Shown: positions 1-9,264 of the stretch, in pieces
Numbering within the stretch: the stretch's first letter is position 1
Layout of the letters: every line of letters starts with the position of its first letter
Assembly (NCBI RefSeq): GCF_044763875.1
Contig: NZ_JBIWGZ010000001.1
Coordinates: 310,001-374,000, forward strand
Length of the DNA stretch: 64,000 bases
Source: Rummeliibacillus sp044763875
GTDB lineage: Bacteria; Bacillota; Bacilli; Bacillales_A; Planococcaceae
Direction: 5' to 3'
Position numbers and translations under genes: made by a program
Notes under the pieces: model-generated
Databases searched by the model: none
Seen by the model: the letters and a program-made list of their open reading frames with translations, nothing else
What the model was told of the DNA's origin: nothing

Positions 1-1
1 G

Positions 2-559
2 TCTTTTGCAGGTCACTCAACTGGTGGCATGATTGGAGTTTTATATGGTATACATTTTTCAAACTCATTAAAATCTTTAATACTTGTGGGAACTTCTGCA
101 AGAGAATATACTTTGTCTTCAAAAGATTGTATATATAATGCAAAGCATCCAAAAAATCAAAGAATGATTGAATTGATCTCTCTCTTGAAATCAGGGACAT
201 TAACTGAAATTGAAAAAGAAAAATTAACCGAGGAAAGAACAAAATTTTCATTATATAATCCTAATAAATATAATGAGTACTTTTCTTTTAATATAAAAAA
301 AGAAATGTCAACTAAACGATTAGATTTTTTCAATAGGGAATTAAGCATTTTCGATGTGACAAGACAGCTAGATAGAATAACTACAAATACACTAATTATT
401 TGTGGACGGTACGATGTTCAATGTCCTATTCAATATTCAATTGAAATGAGTAAATTAATTCCAAATAACAAATTAGTAATATTTGAAGAAAGCAATCATT
501 ATCCGTTTCTAGAAGAAAAGGAGAAATTTAAAGATAGCATATTATGCATAGTATCATAA
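2..559 (+). CDS. alpha/beta hydrolase, C-terminal part (5' end outside window)
   Basis: The open frame is already running at base 2, before the first ATG at 29. It reads SFAGHSTGG, the nucleophile elbow G-H-S-x-G of alpha/beta hydrolases with Ser as the likely nucleophile. Further on, CGRYDVQCP supplies the probable acid (Asp) and ESNHYPF the catalytic His, in the usual order and spacing for a small esterase, lipase or haloperoxidase-like enzyme. About 185 residues are visible, which is most of the cap and C-terminal half of a roughly 270-residue protein. The substrate cannot be told. No gene follows closely. Confidence 0.8.
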   Translation, partial: SFAGHSTGGMIGVLYGIHFSNSLKSLILVGTSAREYTLSSKDCIYNAKHPKNQRMIELISLLKSGTLTEIEKEKLTEERTKFSLYNPNKYNEYFSFNIKKEMSTKRLDFFNRELSIFDVTRQLDRITTNTLIICGRYDVQCPIQYSIEMSKLIPNNKLVIFEESNHYPFLEEKEKFKDSILCIVS

Positions 560-797
560 TTTTTAGTATTTAAGCATATAATACTGTTTTTCTTTACAAT
601 ACATATACGCCATACAAATGATTGAGAGTATCATTGTTCGGAAAAATAGGTCATACCTATGTATAAACTACATAAAATATCATTGTTGAACACTTCTATT
701 AAGATATGAATAAGGAATTCAAAAGTATCTTCAAAGGATAAAAACACTAGAAAAATAGTTCATTATAAAATAACGGATAAGTTAGGGGGAGGGCTTT

Positions 798-1337
798 TTG
801 AATTTTGTCGCTTGGATGATTGTCGCATCTGAAATTCTGTTTTGGATTGTTATTGTATTAGGATTGGTGACGCGATATGTGCTAAAGCTAAATACGTTAG
901 GATTATTCTTATTAGCTTTAACTCCTGTAATTGATTTAATTTTATTAATTACAACGAGTATTGATTTATTTCGTGGGGCAACTGCAACACATGCTCATGC
1001 GATTGCTGCCATTTATATAGGTGTTTCTATCGCCTTTGGAAAAAGCATGGTTGACTGGGCTGATAAGAAATTTCTTTATTACGTAAAAAAAGAAGGTGTA
1101 AAACCAATTCCATTAGTCGGAATGGATTATGCATTGCATTATTTAAAAGGTTATGGTAAACACGTACTATCATATCTAATTGGTGCAGGTCTTTTAGGAG
1201 GAATGATCTTTTTGATAAATGATCCCTCCCGAACGGAAGCATTATTTGGTGTGTTAAAAATATGGACACTTGTGTTAGGTATCGACCTTGTTTTCACGAT
1301 TTCTTACTTTATTTGGCCTAAAAAGGAGAAAGTCTAA
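798..1337 (+). CDS. integral membrane protein, 179 aa, unknown function
   Basis: The start is TTG at 798, chosen because GGGGGAGGG lies about 6 bases upstream. The protein has about five hydrophobic segments (residues 3-28, 33-53, 68-82, 117-137, 149-170) and short charged loops, ending in a basic tail (PKKEKV). It resembles small Bacillus membrane proteins of the YmcC type in length and segment layout, but that is a weak recognition. It sits alone, with about 240 bases of gene-free DNA in front and an unrelated membrane-protein pair behind. No catalytic motif is visible. Confidence 0.7.
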   Translation: MNFVAWMIVASEILFWIVIVLGLVTRYVLKLNTLGLFLLALTPVIDLILLITTSIDLFRGATATHAHAIAAIYIGVSIAFGKSMVDWADKKFLYYVKKEGVKPIPLVGMDYALHYLKGYGKHVLSYLIGAGLLGGMIFLINDPSRTEALFGVLKIWTLVLGIDLVFTISYFIWPKKEKV

Positions 1338-1507
1338 TTACATGCGAAAGAAAATTGTTTTGACAACAGATTGGTTACCGAAATATTGGTTTTAAGCTTA
1401 CTTTAAGAGAATTTTATAAAAGACAATGGCATTAAAAACTATAAAAGGTTTTTATCTTAGAAAATTAAAGTTAGCTATTAAAAAAACAGCTATTGGAGGT
1501 GCAACAT

Positions 1508-2983
1508 TTGAAAAGGATGATTCAACGGTCCTTTTATAATTTTTTATCTGAAGAGTTAAAGTTTTTAGAGTCAGAAGGAAAACTTCAACAAGGTCAAGCC
1601 AACGAATTGATGCAATTGTATGACTATCCGAACCATCTTCAATCCCAAACAAAGGGTAATATTAATGTTATTCAAGTTTTACTGACAATTGGTTCAATTC
1701 TTATTGGCTTGGGTATCCTTACGTTTGTTGCCAGTAATTGGTCGCAATTAACAAGTACCACGAAGTATATCATTTTATTAGTAACCTTAATCAGCTTCTT
1801 CATTGTAGGTAAGTTGCTAGAAGAGAAGAAACCTTCCCTTTCAAGAACATCTTACTACATTGGTGTTTTCGCTTTTGGTGGAGAACTATTCTATATTGGT
1901 CAGTTATTTCACTTAGGGATTCACGCATCAGATATGTTCCTAGCATGGGGGATAGGTATCTTTCCACTAGCGTATTACTTGAAGGATAAGTATGTAAAAA
2001 TATCCAGTTTAGCTTTCGTTTATATTTTTGTAGAAATGAAATTTATTTCGATCGACAGCCCATATCCATACGGGGCAATTATCGTAATACCACTACTGTT
2101 CATAATCGGACATTTTATGTTAAAGGAATATCACTCCATATTGAAATGGGTGAATTTATTCTTTGTTTATCAATATATCCAATTCCATTTCTATTATATT
2201 CCTATAGGGGAAAATAATATCCCGTGGATATTCTTAATTAGTATTCCAATATTATATTTCATAGGACATCGATTCTATAATAAATCAATCCCACTATTTG
2301 TCATTAATACTGCAGTTGTCATTCAAGCTATTACTTCCATATATTCCGAAGACTCAAATATCAGCAATACATTGGAAATAGCATTTGGTTTAATAACTTT
2401 CCTTGTCGTTATTCCAACACTTTATTATTTAACACACTATTACTATGATAAATCCATCATCTTATTCACAACGAACACTTTAACTTTATTAATAGCTTTT
2501 ATCACCATTTACACTTATTATACCCAATTAAATAATACAGTATTACCTGTAGCAATATTGTTTATTACAGGTATGATTTTATTCTACCTACCTTTCAAAG
2601 AGTATGAACCATCTTCAAAAATAATGGGTACATTCATACACTTCAGCACAGCTTTAACTTTAACCTTTCCAGATTTATGGGAATCCAGTTACCCTAGTCT
2701 ATGTTACCCTAGTCTATCAGATTCATCAATTCCTGCAATCATTTGTCTAGTATTTGGAGTAGCATACTGTATCTATGCATTAACACTGGTAGCTAAAAAC
2801 AACCTACTGGGGGTAGCTATTATATGTATCTTTGTATTCAGATTCTATGTTGACTTGTCACTTCAATTTATGAGTAAATCAATAGCTTTCATATTAGGGG
2901 GCATTCTCCTAATCGCGCTGGGTTATTGGTTTGAACGTACACGTAAAGGAGGAAAGAAGAATGAGCAAGCTGTCAAGAAATAA
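1508..2983 (+). CDS. DUF2157 domain membrane protein, 491 aa
   Basis: The cytoplasmic N-terminus of about 45 residues (helical, with the SEGKLQQGQ pattern seen at the start of DUF2157) is followed by about a dozen membrane segments. The first segment carries the family-typical SILIGLGILTFVASNW. TTG at 1508 is taken as start because GGAGGTG at 1495-1501 is correctly spaced; an in-frame TTG at 1493 overlaps that site. The gene overlaps the next one by 23 bases. DUF2157 and GDYXXLXY proteins are regularly found together in Bacillota, so the two probably act as one membrane complex of unknown role. Confidence 0.85.
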   Translation: MKRMIQRSFYNFLSEELKFLESEGKLQQGQANELMQLYDYPNHLQSQTKGNINVIQVLLTIGSILIGLGILTFVASNWSQLTSTTKYIILLVTLISFFIVGKLLEEKKPSLSRTSYYIGVFAFGGELFYIGQLFHLGIHASDMFLAWGIGIFPLAYYLKDKYVKISSLAFVYIFVEMKFISIDSPYPYGAIIVIPLLFIIGHFMLKEYHSILKWVNLFFVYQYIQFHFYYIPIGENNIPWIFLISIPILYFIGHRFYNKSIPLFVINTAVVIQAITSIYSEDSNISNTLEIAFGLITFLVVIPTLYYLTHYYYDKSIILFTTNTLTLLIAFITIYTYYTQLNNTVLPVAILFITGMILFYLPFKEYEPSSKIMGTFIHFSTALTLTFPDLWESSYPSLCYPSLSDSSIPAIICLVFGVAYCIYALTLVAKNNLLGVAIICIFVFRFYVDLSLQFMSKSIAFILGGILLIALGYWFERTRKGGKKNEQAVKK

Positions 2984-3536
2984 GCAATTCTTCCTCTCTC
3001 TTCTAGTTCCTGTAATCATATTAATTGCAATGACAGTAAAACCTCTTTTAACTGTCTTAACAGGTGAAACAATTTATTTACAAACTACACCTGTTGACCC
3101 ATCCGATCTAGCTTATGGAGACTATGTAGACTTAGAGTTTGAAATCGAAACCGTACCTCTGGATCTATTAGATAATGGGTTAAAGAAACAACTAGGCGAT
3201 GATAAGGACTATTTCAATTTTGATAGTGACAAATCTGTCTACATTACTATAAAGCAAAACAAGAATACAAATATCTATGAAGTATTGAAAGTAACGGAAA
3301 CCAAGCCTAGATCAGGGATATTTATCAAAGGTAAATTAGCATACTATATTGATCAAGCATGGGATAACAATAGTTCAACCAAAGAGGCTCATATTAATAT
3401 TCCCATAGAACGATACTATGTAGAAGATAACACAGGTACACACTTAGAAAAACTATCCCAAAAAGGTAAATTAAGAGCAGAAATCAAAGTAAGAGATGGA
3501 TACGCTGTATTAAGAGGTATCACAGTTATTGACTAA
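2961..3536 (+). CDS. GDYXXLXY domain protein, 191 aa
   Basis: One N-terminal membrane anchor (residues about 10-32) precedes an extracytoplasmic domain that contains SDLAYGDYVDLEFEIE, a match to the G-D-Y-x-x-L-x-[YF] signature that names the family. ATG at 2961 is the start: AAAGGAGGA lies just upstream, inside the end of the DUF2157 gene, so the two are translationally coupled. A longer open frame from 2931 has no ribosome site. The function is unknown; the context says it is a partner of the DUF2157 membrane protein. Confidence 0.85.
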   Translation: MSKLSRNKQFFLSLLVPVIILIAMTVKPLLTVLTGETIYLQTTPVDPSDLAYGDYVDLEFEIETVPLDLLDNGLKKQLGDDKDYFNFDSDKSVYITIKQNKNTNIYEVLKVTETKPRSGIFIKGKLAYYIDQAWDNNSSTKEAHINIPIERYYVEDNTGTHLEKLSQKGKLRAEIKVRDGYAVLRGITVID

Positions 3537-3763
3537 TAAGTTGAGAGTGTGATTTTCATAAAAGATCGAAAAAATGATCAGTTTCATAGTAGAACAAGCG
3601 ACCAACCCTTATATTCTAGGGAATTCTTCACATTTGTTGTATATAGGAAAGAAAAAGTAGTGGTTTTAGAAAATTCAAACACTATATAAATTAAACAGTT
3701 CTAAGATGATAAAAGTTCTTACTGCTTAATCTAATTTGTAAATTTGTATGGAGGGTTCAAATT

Positions 3764-4219
3764 ATGAATATTAATCTTAGAGATATTACAGAAGAGAATT
3801 GGATTAAGTGTATTTCTTTAACAACCAATACTGATGGTAGTAATACAGTTTTTGAAGAATTTGTTGCTTCAAATGCGGTATCAATTGCTCAATCAAAGAT
3901 CCAAGATGGGTGGATAACAAAAGCTATATATGATGAAGATACAATCGTTGGATTTACGATGTATGGATATGCCAATGATCTTGAAATTTATGAAATATGT
4001 AGACTCATGATAGATTATAATTATCAACAAAGAGGCTATGGTACTCAAGCATTATTAAAAGTAATTGATGAGATGAAAAGTTGGAATGATTGCAACGAAA
4101 TATTTTTGAGTTTTGAATCAAATAATATAGTAGCGAAAAAGCTATATGAAAAGATTGGATTTAAAGACACTGGTAAAATTGTTGAAGGTGAGATTTTATA
4201 TAAATTAATTTTAGAATGA
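3764..4219 (+). CDS. GNAT family N-acetyltransferase, 151 aa
   Basis: The GNAT fold is shown by motif A, RGYGTQAL at residues 90-97 (the acetyl-CoA pyrophosphate loop), and motif B with N-x-x-A-x-x-L-Y-x-x-x-G-F near residues 122-135. The overall pattern (EICRLMIDYNYQQRGYGTQAL, then FESNNIVAKKLYEKIGF) is closest to diamine and spermine/spermidine acetyltransferases of the BltD/PaiA group, but the substrate is a guess. GGAGGG precedes the ATG. The gene stands alone and is followed by a likely terminator at 4243-4290. Confidence 0.85.
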   Translation: MNINLRDITEENWIKCISLTTNTDGSNTVFEEFVASNAVSIAQSKIQDGWITKAIYDEDTIVGFTMYGYANDLEIYEICRLMIDYNYQQRGYGTQALLKVIDEMKSWNDCNEIFLSFESNNIVAKKLYEKIGFKDTGKIVEGEILYKLILE

Positions 4220-4242
4220 AAATAGAATAATAGGGGATTTAA

Positions 4243-4420
4243 AAGTGCAAACTTGTGCAGCGTTTTAGTACCAAGTCCAGCACTTTTTTTTTGAATCTTG
4301 CTTGTCCTCGGAAAGGGAGCGGTTTCTACCCATCCCCATCACAAACGAAATTGTTCAAAATCACATTAATTATTTGATGTAAAATAAAAAACGAAAAAAG
4401 CAGATCTTATCAACTTTTTT
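4243..4420 (+). terminator. terminator-like hairpins after the acetyltransferase
   Basis: An imperfect stem built from GTGC..TTG and CAAG..GCAC ends in a run of eight T at 4285-4292 and would stop the + strand acetyltransferase transcript. About 100 bases later, CGAAAAAAG and CTTTTTTCG form a perfect 9-bp stem (about 4391-4421). The rest of 4220-4515 shows no gene. Confidence 0.55.
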
Positions 4421-4515
4421 CGCTCATATTTAATGCCAAGAATATTTAACATAGCCTAAAAATAAAATTATTACTCATTTAGCATACATATGGAATTGGA
4501 GGTCAAAAAGTTTTA

Positions 4516-4929
4516 TCACTTGAACTCCTTCAAATTAAAAACCCCATGTTCAAAAAAATCTTCTAAAATGGTTTGCGGTAATAATTCTAAGGCTTGATCT
4601 TTTGCTGCCCACATAAATTGCTCGTGTTCACTAGATAATGTAATCGTATTAGATATGTTTTCGCATAGATATGTTAGTAAAACTAGTTGACGAGTCTTAG
4701 CAGTGAAAAAAGTCGTTGCATATAATAGAGGTTTTACTTTAATTTCCAATCCAACTTCTTCAAGAAATTCGCGTTTTAATGCCATTTCAAAATCTTCTCC
4801 AAACTCCATCTTTCCTCCAACTGTTTCCCATGTTCCAGCCCCAATCTCATTATTTTGAGATCTTTTTACGATAAGTAATTGACCATTTTTAAAAATTAAA
4901 CCTTTTAATGCCACAATTATAGAATTCAT
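4516..4929 (-). CDS. Nudix hydrolase, 137 aa
   Basis: A complete Nudix box is present at residues 39-61: G-KMEFG-E-(7)-RE-F-L-EE-V-G-L, fitting Gx5Ex7REUxEExGU, the Mg-binding diphosphate hydrolase motif. The N-terminus (IVALKGLIFKNGQLLIVKR) is the usual first strands of the fold. GAGGAGG precedes the ATG. The substrate is probably a nucleoside diphosphate derivative but is not predictable here. It is divergent to the lipoprotein at 5277. It is one of four Nudix genes in the window. Confidence 0.9.
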   Translation of the reverse strand: MNSIIVALKGLIFKNGQLLIVKRSQNNEIGAGTWETVGGKMEFGEDFEMALKREFLEEVGLEIKVKPLLYATTFFTAKTRQLVLLTYLCENISNTITLSSEHEQFMWAAKDQALELLPQTILEDFFEHGVFNLKEFK

Positions 4930-5276
4930 AATTGTCCTCCTCTTTTTGAATTCTCTCCAAAGTACAACTACGTATCAAAAATTAAGTTAATGTTACAATC
5001 ATATTTCATAAGTATACCGAATTTTAAAAATTCTGTAATGATAATGTATCAAAATTTTAAATAAGATGTATAAACGAAAATATTAAAACCATTGATTCTA
5101 ATGACAGATATGAAATTTTAAACTAGGAGGTGAAAATAGAATCGCAATACTAAAGCTCTAAAAAGATGATAAAGAATTTTGGGGAAAATTAATAGATGAA
5201 AAAATCACTTAGTTTTTAATTAGTCTAAAGTATTTAAAGTTACTCAAATAGTTGAAATGAAAGGTGATGTTCATTG
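4930..5276. other. intergenic, with a degraded reading frame behind a strong ribosome-binding site
   Basis: A textbook SD site, AGGAGGTGA, sits at 5126-5134. Behind it the reading ATC GCA ATA CTA AAG CTC is broken by TAA and continues with KDDKEFWGKLIDEKIT before a TAG near 5208. It looks like the remnant of a small gene that lost its start or gained stops. Nothing else is recognisable in this stretch. Confidence 0.3.
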
Positions 5277-5873
5277 ATGAATAAGTGTAGGAATATAATT
5301 AGTTGCAGTGTTCTCTTAATGTTTCTTTTAATTATTGTGGGGTGTTCGCAGATTGAACAATCCGGAGAAGAGACAACCGTGAAAGTAGATTATAATGTAG
5401 AAGCAGATAATAAGAGCGTAAAATCAATTGCACATGTTCTTAAATCTGAATTTACAAGTCCAAAACAAAAATACAATGAAATTCTGAAAGATCCCAATAA
5501 TATTATGAAGATTAATGGTCAGAAAGTCTTGAAAGCTTCAAATGGAAGCGAATTACATCAATATATAGAAGACTTATATCAGCCGTATTTTACCAATAGT
5601 GGCTTCGAAAAATTTTTTGTAGCATCTGCATTTTCTTACACCCTGCATTCAAAAGAAATTCAAATCAAAGTAGACAATATTTCAATTAAGAAAAATAAGA
5701 ATTATAAAGATGACTATGATTTTGTTGTAAACGTAAAATATAGAAAGACCGGAGATTCTGAAAAGAATTATAAAGTTAAAGGACTTGCGACTATACCGGA
5801 GAACGGAAAAATTGAGAATATTACGTATGTTGATGACGGTGGCTTGCTCAAGAAGATAAAAAAGAATACCTAG
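5277..5873 (+). CDS. lipoprotein, 198 aa, NTF2-like appearance
   Basis: A basic N-terminus, a hydrophobic stretch and the lipobox I-V-G-C (Cys at about residue 22-23) mark a membrane-anchored lipoprotein. ATG at 5277 is preferred over the TTG at 5274 given AAAGGTG at 5260-5266. The mature part has the pattern Y(x)4F(3-4)Y..F then L-x-N/D-I-x-I-K-K-x-K-N and a closing G-x-I-x-N-I, as in small NTF2-like extracellular domains. Similar layouts recur in the lipoproteins at 20063 and 23851. A strong terminator follows at 5904. The function is unknown. Confidence 0.75.
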   Translation: MNKCRNIISCSVLLMFLLIIVGCSQIEQSGEETTVKVDYNVEADNKSVKSIAHVLKSEFTSPKQKYNEILKDPNNIMKINGQKVLKASNGSELHQYIEDLYQPYFTNSGFEKFFVASAFSYTLHSKEIQIKVDNISIKKNKNYKDDYDFVVNVKYRKTGDSEKNYKVKGLATIPENGKIENITYVDDGGLLKKIKKNT

Positions 5874-5903
5874 ATCAAGATTCGAAAATCTAAATTTTTT
5901 AAT

Positions 5904-5955
5904 ACAACAGCCTATTTTTCTCATTAAATACCGAGAAAAATTAGGCTGTTTTATA
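5904..5955 (+). terminator. Rho-independent terminator after lipoprotein gene
   Basis: AACAGCCTATTTTTCTC and GAGAAAAATTAGGCTGTT form a long stem with a short AT loop, followed by TTTTAT. Confidence 0.85.
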
Positions 5956-6063
5956 TTTTAATATTTAGTAAAATAAGTATGCAGTTTAATTTTTGAATAT
6001 AAACAATATTTTCCACAGCATGACTTGATATTATAGAAAAGAGCATTTTGAGGTGGCTATTAA

Positions 6064-7062
6064 ATGGATGTCTTATTATTTGGTGGTAGCGAATTTGTAG
6101 GTAGAGCTTATTTAGAAAAGTTAATAGCTGAAGGCTATACTGTCGATGTTATTACGAGAGGGATTAAGCCGATTACTGTTAAAGGATATCGGAACCACTT
6201 TAAATGTGATCGAAAAGATGAAAAGGATTTAGCAGAGCATATTGAAAATCGTACATATGATTATATTTTTGATATTTCAGCTTATACAGTTGAGGATATT
6301 AAGCCAATATTAAGTATACTCAATCGATCAAGATTAAAAAGATACTTCTTAGTGAGCACTGGTGGAGTATACACCCCATCCGATTCAATAGTATCTGAAG
6401 AAGGCAATATTGGTTATAACAAAAATTGGGGAATCTATGGTGTTAATAAAAGAAATGTAGAGTTGAAATTAATTAAGGAACACGCTTTAGCAAATTTCCC
6501 AATCTTAATTTTCAGACCAACTTATATATATGGTGAAGGAAACAATTTATATAGGGAATCCTATTTTTTCCAAAGATTAATCGATCAACTACCAATACCT
6601 TATCCAGATACTAATATGGGAAAAGCGCAATATATCCATATTGATGATTTAGTTAATATATCAATTAAAGCAATAAAAGTTGAAAAGACGAATGGAGAAG
6701 CCTTTAACATAACAAACCCAGAAATTTTTACTTGGAAGCAATTAATTCAAACTTTTAAAGAAGTAACGAATAGGGAAGGGGAAGTAATTTCAATTTCTCA
6801 AAGTGATATGGAAAGATTAGAAGTTACCAGTAAAGAATTTTTCCCGTTTAGAGATGTTACATATTTATTGGATATACAAAAGTTACAAGAATTTGGTTTA
6901 CCTACACCGACTATATCATTAAGAGCAGGGCTAGAAAGAAGTTTTAAATGGTTTACTGGTCAGAATATTCCTAGACAATATCATCTATTCAATAGTTTGG
7001 ATAAAGTTATTTCATCGAATATATATATAATTACGAATGAAACCAGAATTGTTCATTATTAA
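6064..7062 (+). CDS. NAD-dependent epimerase/dehydratase family protein (extended SDR), 332 aa
   Basis: The protein opens with a Rossmann nucleotide-binding loop, LLFGGSEFVGRAYL (GGxxFVG, the variant typical of atypical extended SDRs). It has a Ser/Thr-rich strand (LVSTGGVY) at about residue 100, then Y-G-V-N-K-R, the Y-x-x-x-K active-site pair at about 126-130. FRPTYIYG is the usual SDR strand beta6 segment. The closest known style is the CSP41/isoflavone-reductase-like group in Bacillus. The substrate, probably a nucleotide sugar or similar, is unknown. The gene is single and convergent with the next one. Confidence 0.85.
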   Translation: MDVLLFGGSEFVGRAYLEKLIAEGYTVDVITRGIKPITVKGYRNHFKCDRKDEKDLAEHIENRTYDYIFDISAYTVEDIKPILSILNRSRLKRYFLVSTGGVYTPSDSIVSEEGNIGYNKNWGIYGVNKRNVELKLIKEHALANFPILIFRPTYIYGEGNNLYRESYFFQRLIDQLPIPYPDTNMGKAQYIHIDDLVNISIKAIKVEKTNGEAFNITNPEIFTWKQLIQTFKEVTNREGEVISISQSDMERLEVTSKEFFPFRDVTYLLDIQKLQEFGLPTPTISLRAGLERSFKWFTGQNIPRQYHLFNSLDKVISSNIYIITNETRIVHY

Positions 7063-7120
7063 TACTGCTATATTTTATATTTAAGGATTTTCATGCAAAC
7101 TATAGACGGAAAAATCTGAT

Positions 7121-7765
7121 TTAATTACTGTTTGGATTAACTCGCCATGAATTTTCAACAACGAACTGTTCGTCCTCTTCCTTTAAGATATCTTGTTCCG
7201 GACTTGCAACTTTTTTTAAGTCTGGAAATACATCAATCAAATAATTTTGATGTGTTTGATTATTCCATCCTGTGAATACAAGGATATGCAATTTGTTTTT
7301 TAGAGAAAATGCAATTTCTCCTCCGAGTAATCCGGTAGGTTTCTCTATTCCGGAATTCCAAACATTTCTTTGCATTTCAATAAAATGATGAAGGTTTTTT
7401 TCTTTAAAATGTGAGCTTGTTGTTCGAATGAACTTGCAATCTTCCAAAGTTGATAAGATGTAGGAACTAGGTCCCGGAATACCGAACTCCACTTGAAATA
7501 GATCAACGGAAATTGAATGATAGGTTTCTTTTTGTCCTGATGCGATGAATATTCGATCATGTATCTCTTCCATAAAATTCTGATATGATTCTAAGTCTTG
7601 CCAAAATGAAAAGATACAGGCTTTCAAAGGATCCTTTAAACTCCAACCGCCAATTTGTCCTAAAAAACCATCTGCTTTATGAATTGTTTGCCATTCTAGT
7701 TGATGTTGGGAAAATTCTAATTTCATACCTTCATTTACTTTACAGAAAATGCTTTTAATAATCAT
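7121..7765 (-). CDS. YdbC-like DUF4937 protein, 214 aa
   Basis: The two halves each look like a dimeric alpha-beta barrel (antibiotic-monooxygenase fold). The first opens with CKVNEGMKLEFSQHQLEWQTI and GFLGQIGGWSLKDPLKACIFSFW; the second has LHHFIEMQRNVWNSGIEKPTGLLGGEIAF. This matches the layout of B. subtilis YdbC (DUF4937), a cytoplasmic protein without assigned function. No metal or haem ligand can be pointed to with confidence. The gene runs against the epimerase gene and away from the repeat at 7837. Confidence 0.6.
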   Translation of the reverse strand: MIIKSIFCKVNEGMKLEFSQHQLEWQTIHKADGFLGQIGGWSLKDPLKACIFSFWQDLESYQNFMEEIHDRIFIASGQKETYHSISVDLFQVEFGIPGPSSYILSTLEDCKFIRTTSSHFKEKNLHHFIEMQRNVWNSGIEKPTGLLGGEIAFSLKNKLHILVFTGWNNQTHQNYLIDVFPDLKKVASPEQDILKEEDEQFVVENSWRVNPNSN

Positions 7766-7836
7766 TGTCTTCTCACTCTTTTCTATATTTTATGTAATTT
7801 TCAATTAAACAAATTATTAGAATAATTATACCTAAA

Positions 7837-8147
7837 TGAGTCAAAAATCGATTACATAATGTAAAATTCATATAAAATAAACGAATATTTAATGATTTTT
7901 AATTTTGTTCATTGTGGAGCGGAAGACGGCGACTCCTACGGGAAAAGCTTGAGCTGAAAGCCCCGCAGGAACGTAGTGTGTTAATAAGTCGAAGCTAGCG
8001 TAGCGATGCAGACTTCAACGAGGAGATTGAAGCCAAGCCCGTGGAAAGCGCCGTCTGTAGCGGAACATCCACATCTCAATAGTGAAAAGTTAATGTGTTG
8101 AAATGTTTGAATTTAAAAACCGAAAATGGATTTATGAAATTGCCTCA
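7837..8147 (+). repeat. MITE-like repeat, copy 1 (about 311 bp)
   Basis: The GC-rich core at about 7914-8064 is bounded by complementary arms (GAAGACGGCG and CGCCGTCTG) inside AT-rich flanks that match copy 3 at 19703. The outer ends TGAGTCAA and, in reverse complement, TGAGGCAA form an imperfect inverted repeat. Compared with copy 3, this core carries about 36 extra bases (about 7979-8016). The right part lies upstream of, and in frame with, the S66 peptidase and so falsely extends its reading frame. Confidence 0.75.
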
Positions 8148-8256
8148 TATATTAAGAATTCATAAAACTTCATTAAAACATGTAACTTTTTTGGCACTAC
8201 TGAATATTTCCTCTATAATAGTAGGAAATGTAAATATTAGTGAAATGAGGGGTTGC

Positions 8257-9249
8257 ATGTTTCAACCATTGAAAAAAGGTGATGTTGTAGGCGTATATTC
8301 TCCCTCAAAACCAGCTTCTGTATCTGCACATGCTCGTTATGCTAGAGGGAAGAAAATACTTCAATCACTTGGTTTAAAAGTAAAAGAGGGGAAGTTAACT
8401 GGAAAAGAGGATTATTATAGGTCCGGGACGCCGAAAGAACGTGCAGCTGAATTAAATGCACTGCTACGTGATCCAGATGTCAAAATGATCCTACCATCTA
8501 TTGGAGGTACAAATGCTAATAGTATCTTGCCGTATATCGATTATGAAGCATTTCGTAAGAACCCCAAAATCGTTGTAGGTTTGTCGGATGTAACAGCTAT
8601 CTTACTTGCTTTATATAGAAAAACAGGGATACCTGTATTCTATGGACCTTCGGTTGCCTCAACTTTAGGAGAATTTCCACCATTAGTTGAAGATACGACA
8701 CAGTATTTTAGAATGATGTTTATGGAAGGGTTACAAGCACCTTATAATGTGCCAATGCCGAAGTGGTGGTCTGATGATAGGGTGAATTGGTTAGAAAAGA
8801 CAGTAACAAAAAAGTTATTCAAAAATGAATGGATTTGTGTTCAAAAAGGAAAGTCAATAGGTAGGCTTATAGGTGGGAATATTAATACGATGTATGGCAC
8901 GATTGGTACAGAGTATTTTCCGAAAATTGAAGTGGGCGATCTACTATTAATAGAAGATACGACGAAGACAGCTGCAATTATTGAAAAAAACTTTGCCATG
9001 TTAAAACTTCATGGGATTTTGGACAAGGTATCAGGCATTATTTTAGGAAAACACGAACAATATGATGATATGGGTACAGGAAGAAAACCGTATGAAATAT
9101 TATTAGAACAACTAGATGGACGAGAGATTCCGATTTTAGCGGATTTCGATACATGTCACACACATCCGCTGCATTCAATGCCGTTTGGGCGACAAGTCGA
9201 ACTTAATGCAACAGAGAAAAGAGTAACATTAGTGGAAAATTGGCTATAA
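8257..9249 (+). CDS. S66 family LD-carboxypeptidase / MccF-like peptidase, 330 aa
   Basis: The S66 serine peptidase layout is complete: N-terminal LKKGDVVGVYSPSKP, the nucleophile elbow V-G-L-S-D (Ser110), E233 in LLLIEDT and H301 in DFDTCHTHP form the Ser-Glu-His triad. The family includes murein LD-carboxypeptidases, which trim the tetrapeptide, and MccF, which cleaves microcin C-type nucleotide-peptide toxins; sequence alone does not separate them. ATG at 8257 follows GAGGGG. The frame is open back to 8095, but that part is repeat sequence. It ends 15 bases before nnr and is probably cotranscribed with it. Confidence 0.85.
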   Translation: MFQPLKKGDVVGVYSPSKPASVSAHARYARGKKILQSLGLKVKEGKLTGKEDYYRSGTPKERAAELNALLRDPDVKMILPSIGGTNANSILPYIDYEAFRKNPKIVVGLSDVTAILLALYRKTGIPVFYGPSVASTLGEFPPLVEDTTQYFRMMFMEGLQAPYNVPMPKWWSDDRVNWLEKTVTKKLFKNEWICVQKGKSIGRLIGGNINTMYGTIGTEYFPKIEVGDLLLIEDTTKTAAIIEKNFAMLKLHGILDKVSGIILGKHEQYDDMGTGRKPYEILLEQLDGREIPILADFDTCHTHPLHSMPFGRQVELNATEKRVTLVENWL

Positions 9250-9264
9250 AATAGGAGTGGGAAA

